Origin: Melanocharis versteri
Taxonomy: Eukaryota > Chordata > Aves > Passeriformes > Melanocharitidae
Length of the DNA stretch: 64,000 nt
NCBI GenBank assembly: GCA_013397845.1
Contig: VZTG01008989.1
Coordinates: 414,687-478,686, forward strand
Direction of reading: 5' to 3'
Shown: positions 62,784 through 64,000 of the stretch, in pieces
Layout: the number at the start of each line of letters is the position of its first letter
Position numbering within the stretch: the first letter of the stretch is position 1
The notes under the pieces: generated by a model
The model's database searches: none
Told to the model about the DNA's origin: nothing
The model's input: only the letters and a program-made list of their open reading frames with translations
Translations under genes and position numbers: made by a program

Positions 62784-63307
62784 CTCTGCTTTTGTGAGAT
62801 TCCACCTAGAGTACTCTATCCAGCCCTGAGGCCCCCAGAAACACAAGAAAGACCTGTTGGAATGAGTCCAGAGGAGGGCTAATTGATCACAGGGCTGGAA
62901 CACCTCTTCTATGAAGTCAGTCTGGGAGAGCAGGACTTCAGCCTGGAGAAGAGAAGGCTCTGGGAAGACCTTATAGCAGCCTGCCAGTCTTAAGGAGAGG
63001 TACAAGAAGACTGGAGAGGGACTTTTCGCAAGGGCATGTAGTGATAGAACAACAAGGGACAGTGGGCTTAAGCTGGAGGAGAGTAGTCTAGGTAAGAGAG
63101 TAAGAAGAAATGCTTTGCTGTGGGAGTGATGAAGTAATGGCACAGTTTTCCCAGAGAAGTTGTTTGGATGCCCTTTCACTAGAGGTGTTGAAGACCAGGC
63201 TGGATGCGGCTCTGCTCTAGTGGAAGGTTCCCTGCCCGTGGCAGGGGGTTTGGGACTAAAAGATTTTTAAGTTCTGTTCCAACAAAAACCATTCCATGAT
63301 TTTATGA
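62784..63307 (+). mobile_element. CR1 LINE, 5'-truncated copy (~525 bp)
   Basis: A continuous match to avian CR1: 'gagattccacctagagtact' near 62797, 'gagtccagaggagggcta' near 62864, 'agggctggaacacctcttct' near 62891 and 'cctggagaagagaaggctct' near 62942. Then come 'ccttatagcagcctgcc' near 62970, 'gcaagggcatgtagtgatag' near 63029 and 'gttgaagaccaggctggatg' near 63187. It ends with 'gttccaacaaaaaccattcc' and degraded ATTCTATG units. It covers the end of ORF2 (FSLEKRRLWEDLIAA is still readable in pieces) and the 3' UTR. Frames are broken by stops and indels. Confidence 0.97.
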
Positions 63308-64000
63308 AGGTCTCAAGAAGACTCATTCTGATTTCAGTGAAAGAGAACACGGTGTCTGGAGGAAGCTCAGAACAGCCAGCAGGAAGGGACATCTTCAAAA
63401 AAGACTTTGAAGATCTCAGGGAGTCACATAGGAAGCATTAATATTTACTGTACTTTTATATGGAAAAATACTGTGGCTACATAACTGGATAGTGAAAAGT
63501 CTAAAAATGTTTAGTATCTCTGTGTGTGTAAAGCTGGTCTGAGAACAGAACATAGCTTGGTCTGCAATTTTTGTGCAAGCCACTGAATTAGTAATTTCTT
63601 GGAGAAAATTTGATAAAATGAGCTAAATCTTGTAGGCTGAATTCTCTTCGGTTACATAAGCATGCTGTAAGTGCCTCAAAAAATCTGAATCAAAGTCAGC
63701 CCACCTTTTGTAAAGAGAGTCATGAAACAAGATTTTCACAGAATCCTAGCAGCAGAGCCCAAGAGGATTTTCTTTAGATGGAATAACTCGGTTGCTGAAA
63801 TAAGTTTATTTTCTTATCTGACAATCTCTGACAAATTATCCAAGATGCGCACCAGCAAAGCTCTTGGTGCAGCTGCTACTGACATCAGAGAGTTGGAATG
63901 TGTCTGCAGCACATCCAATGGGAAGAGTTACCAGTCATTCTCTGAAAGCAGACGAGGTGTGAGAAACTACTGCTCATCTAATGAGGCCACTTCTATCTTT
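63308..64000. other. Unique non-coding DNA
   Basis: No gene, RNA or repeat recognised to the end of the window. Confidence 0.55.

Noticed and set aside
63736..63790. 'cacagaatcctagcagcag', considered as the start of a reversed CR1
   Set aside because: The sequence after it does not follow CR1.

Overview
This window looks like non-coding DNA from a bird. The clearest sign is eight copies of the CR1 LINE. Each ends in the typical avian 3' pattern: a 'ggtcccttccaac'-type block, then short tandem copies of an 8-base ATTCTATG-like unit. Recognisable repeats are sparse, bases are AT-rich, and CpG is rare almost everywhere. No operon, ribosome-binding-site or dense ORF pattern suggests a prokaryote. 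I cannot name the species or the locus.

I found no protein-coding gene I can support. All open frames are short (158 codons at most), and none matches a host protein family I recognise. The one frame with an identifiable protein is the C-terminal end of the CR1 ORF2 reverse transcriptase at 39.86-40.11 kb. I found no tRNA, rRNA, spliceosomal RNA or CRISPR array. The window is best read as intergenic DNA or the inside of a large intron.

Layout. 0-9.5 kb: a CR1 tail at the left edge, then unique AT-rich DNA with an A/C tract (5.86 kb) and a G-rich, CpG-depleted block (8.03-8.37 kb). 9.5-11.8 kb: two CR1 pieces and an unusual strand-asymmetric C/A tract. 11.8-28 kb: mostly unique sequence with a (CA)n, an AT-rich dinucleotide block, a (GGAGA)n array, an 18-bp tandem duplication and old decayed repeats (MIR-like at 19.1 kb; MIR-like and hAT-like at 20.6-20.7 kb). 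28.3-28.9 kb: a very old CR1. 33 kb: a self-complementary (TAA)n/(TTA)n tract. 35.8-45.8 kb: three CR1 copies, one of them 860 bp long, and an older LINE-like remnant. 50.07-50.34 kb: an isolated CpG island, the best candidate for a promoter or first exon. 50.3-62 kb: unique sequence with several blocks that look like conserved non-coding elements. 62.8-63.3 kb: a further CR1.

All eight clear CR1 copies lie on the + strand. That could mean the window sits in an intron of a gene transcribed from the minus strand, but the sample is small. Nothing here forms a recognisable new system. The CpG island, the G-rich block and the candidate conserved elements are the parts most worth checking.
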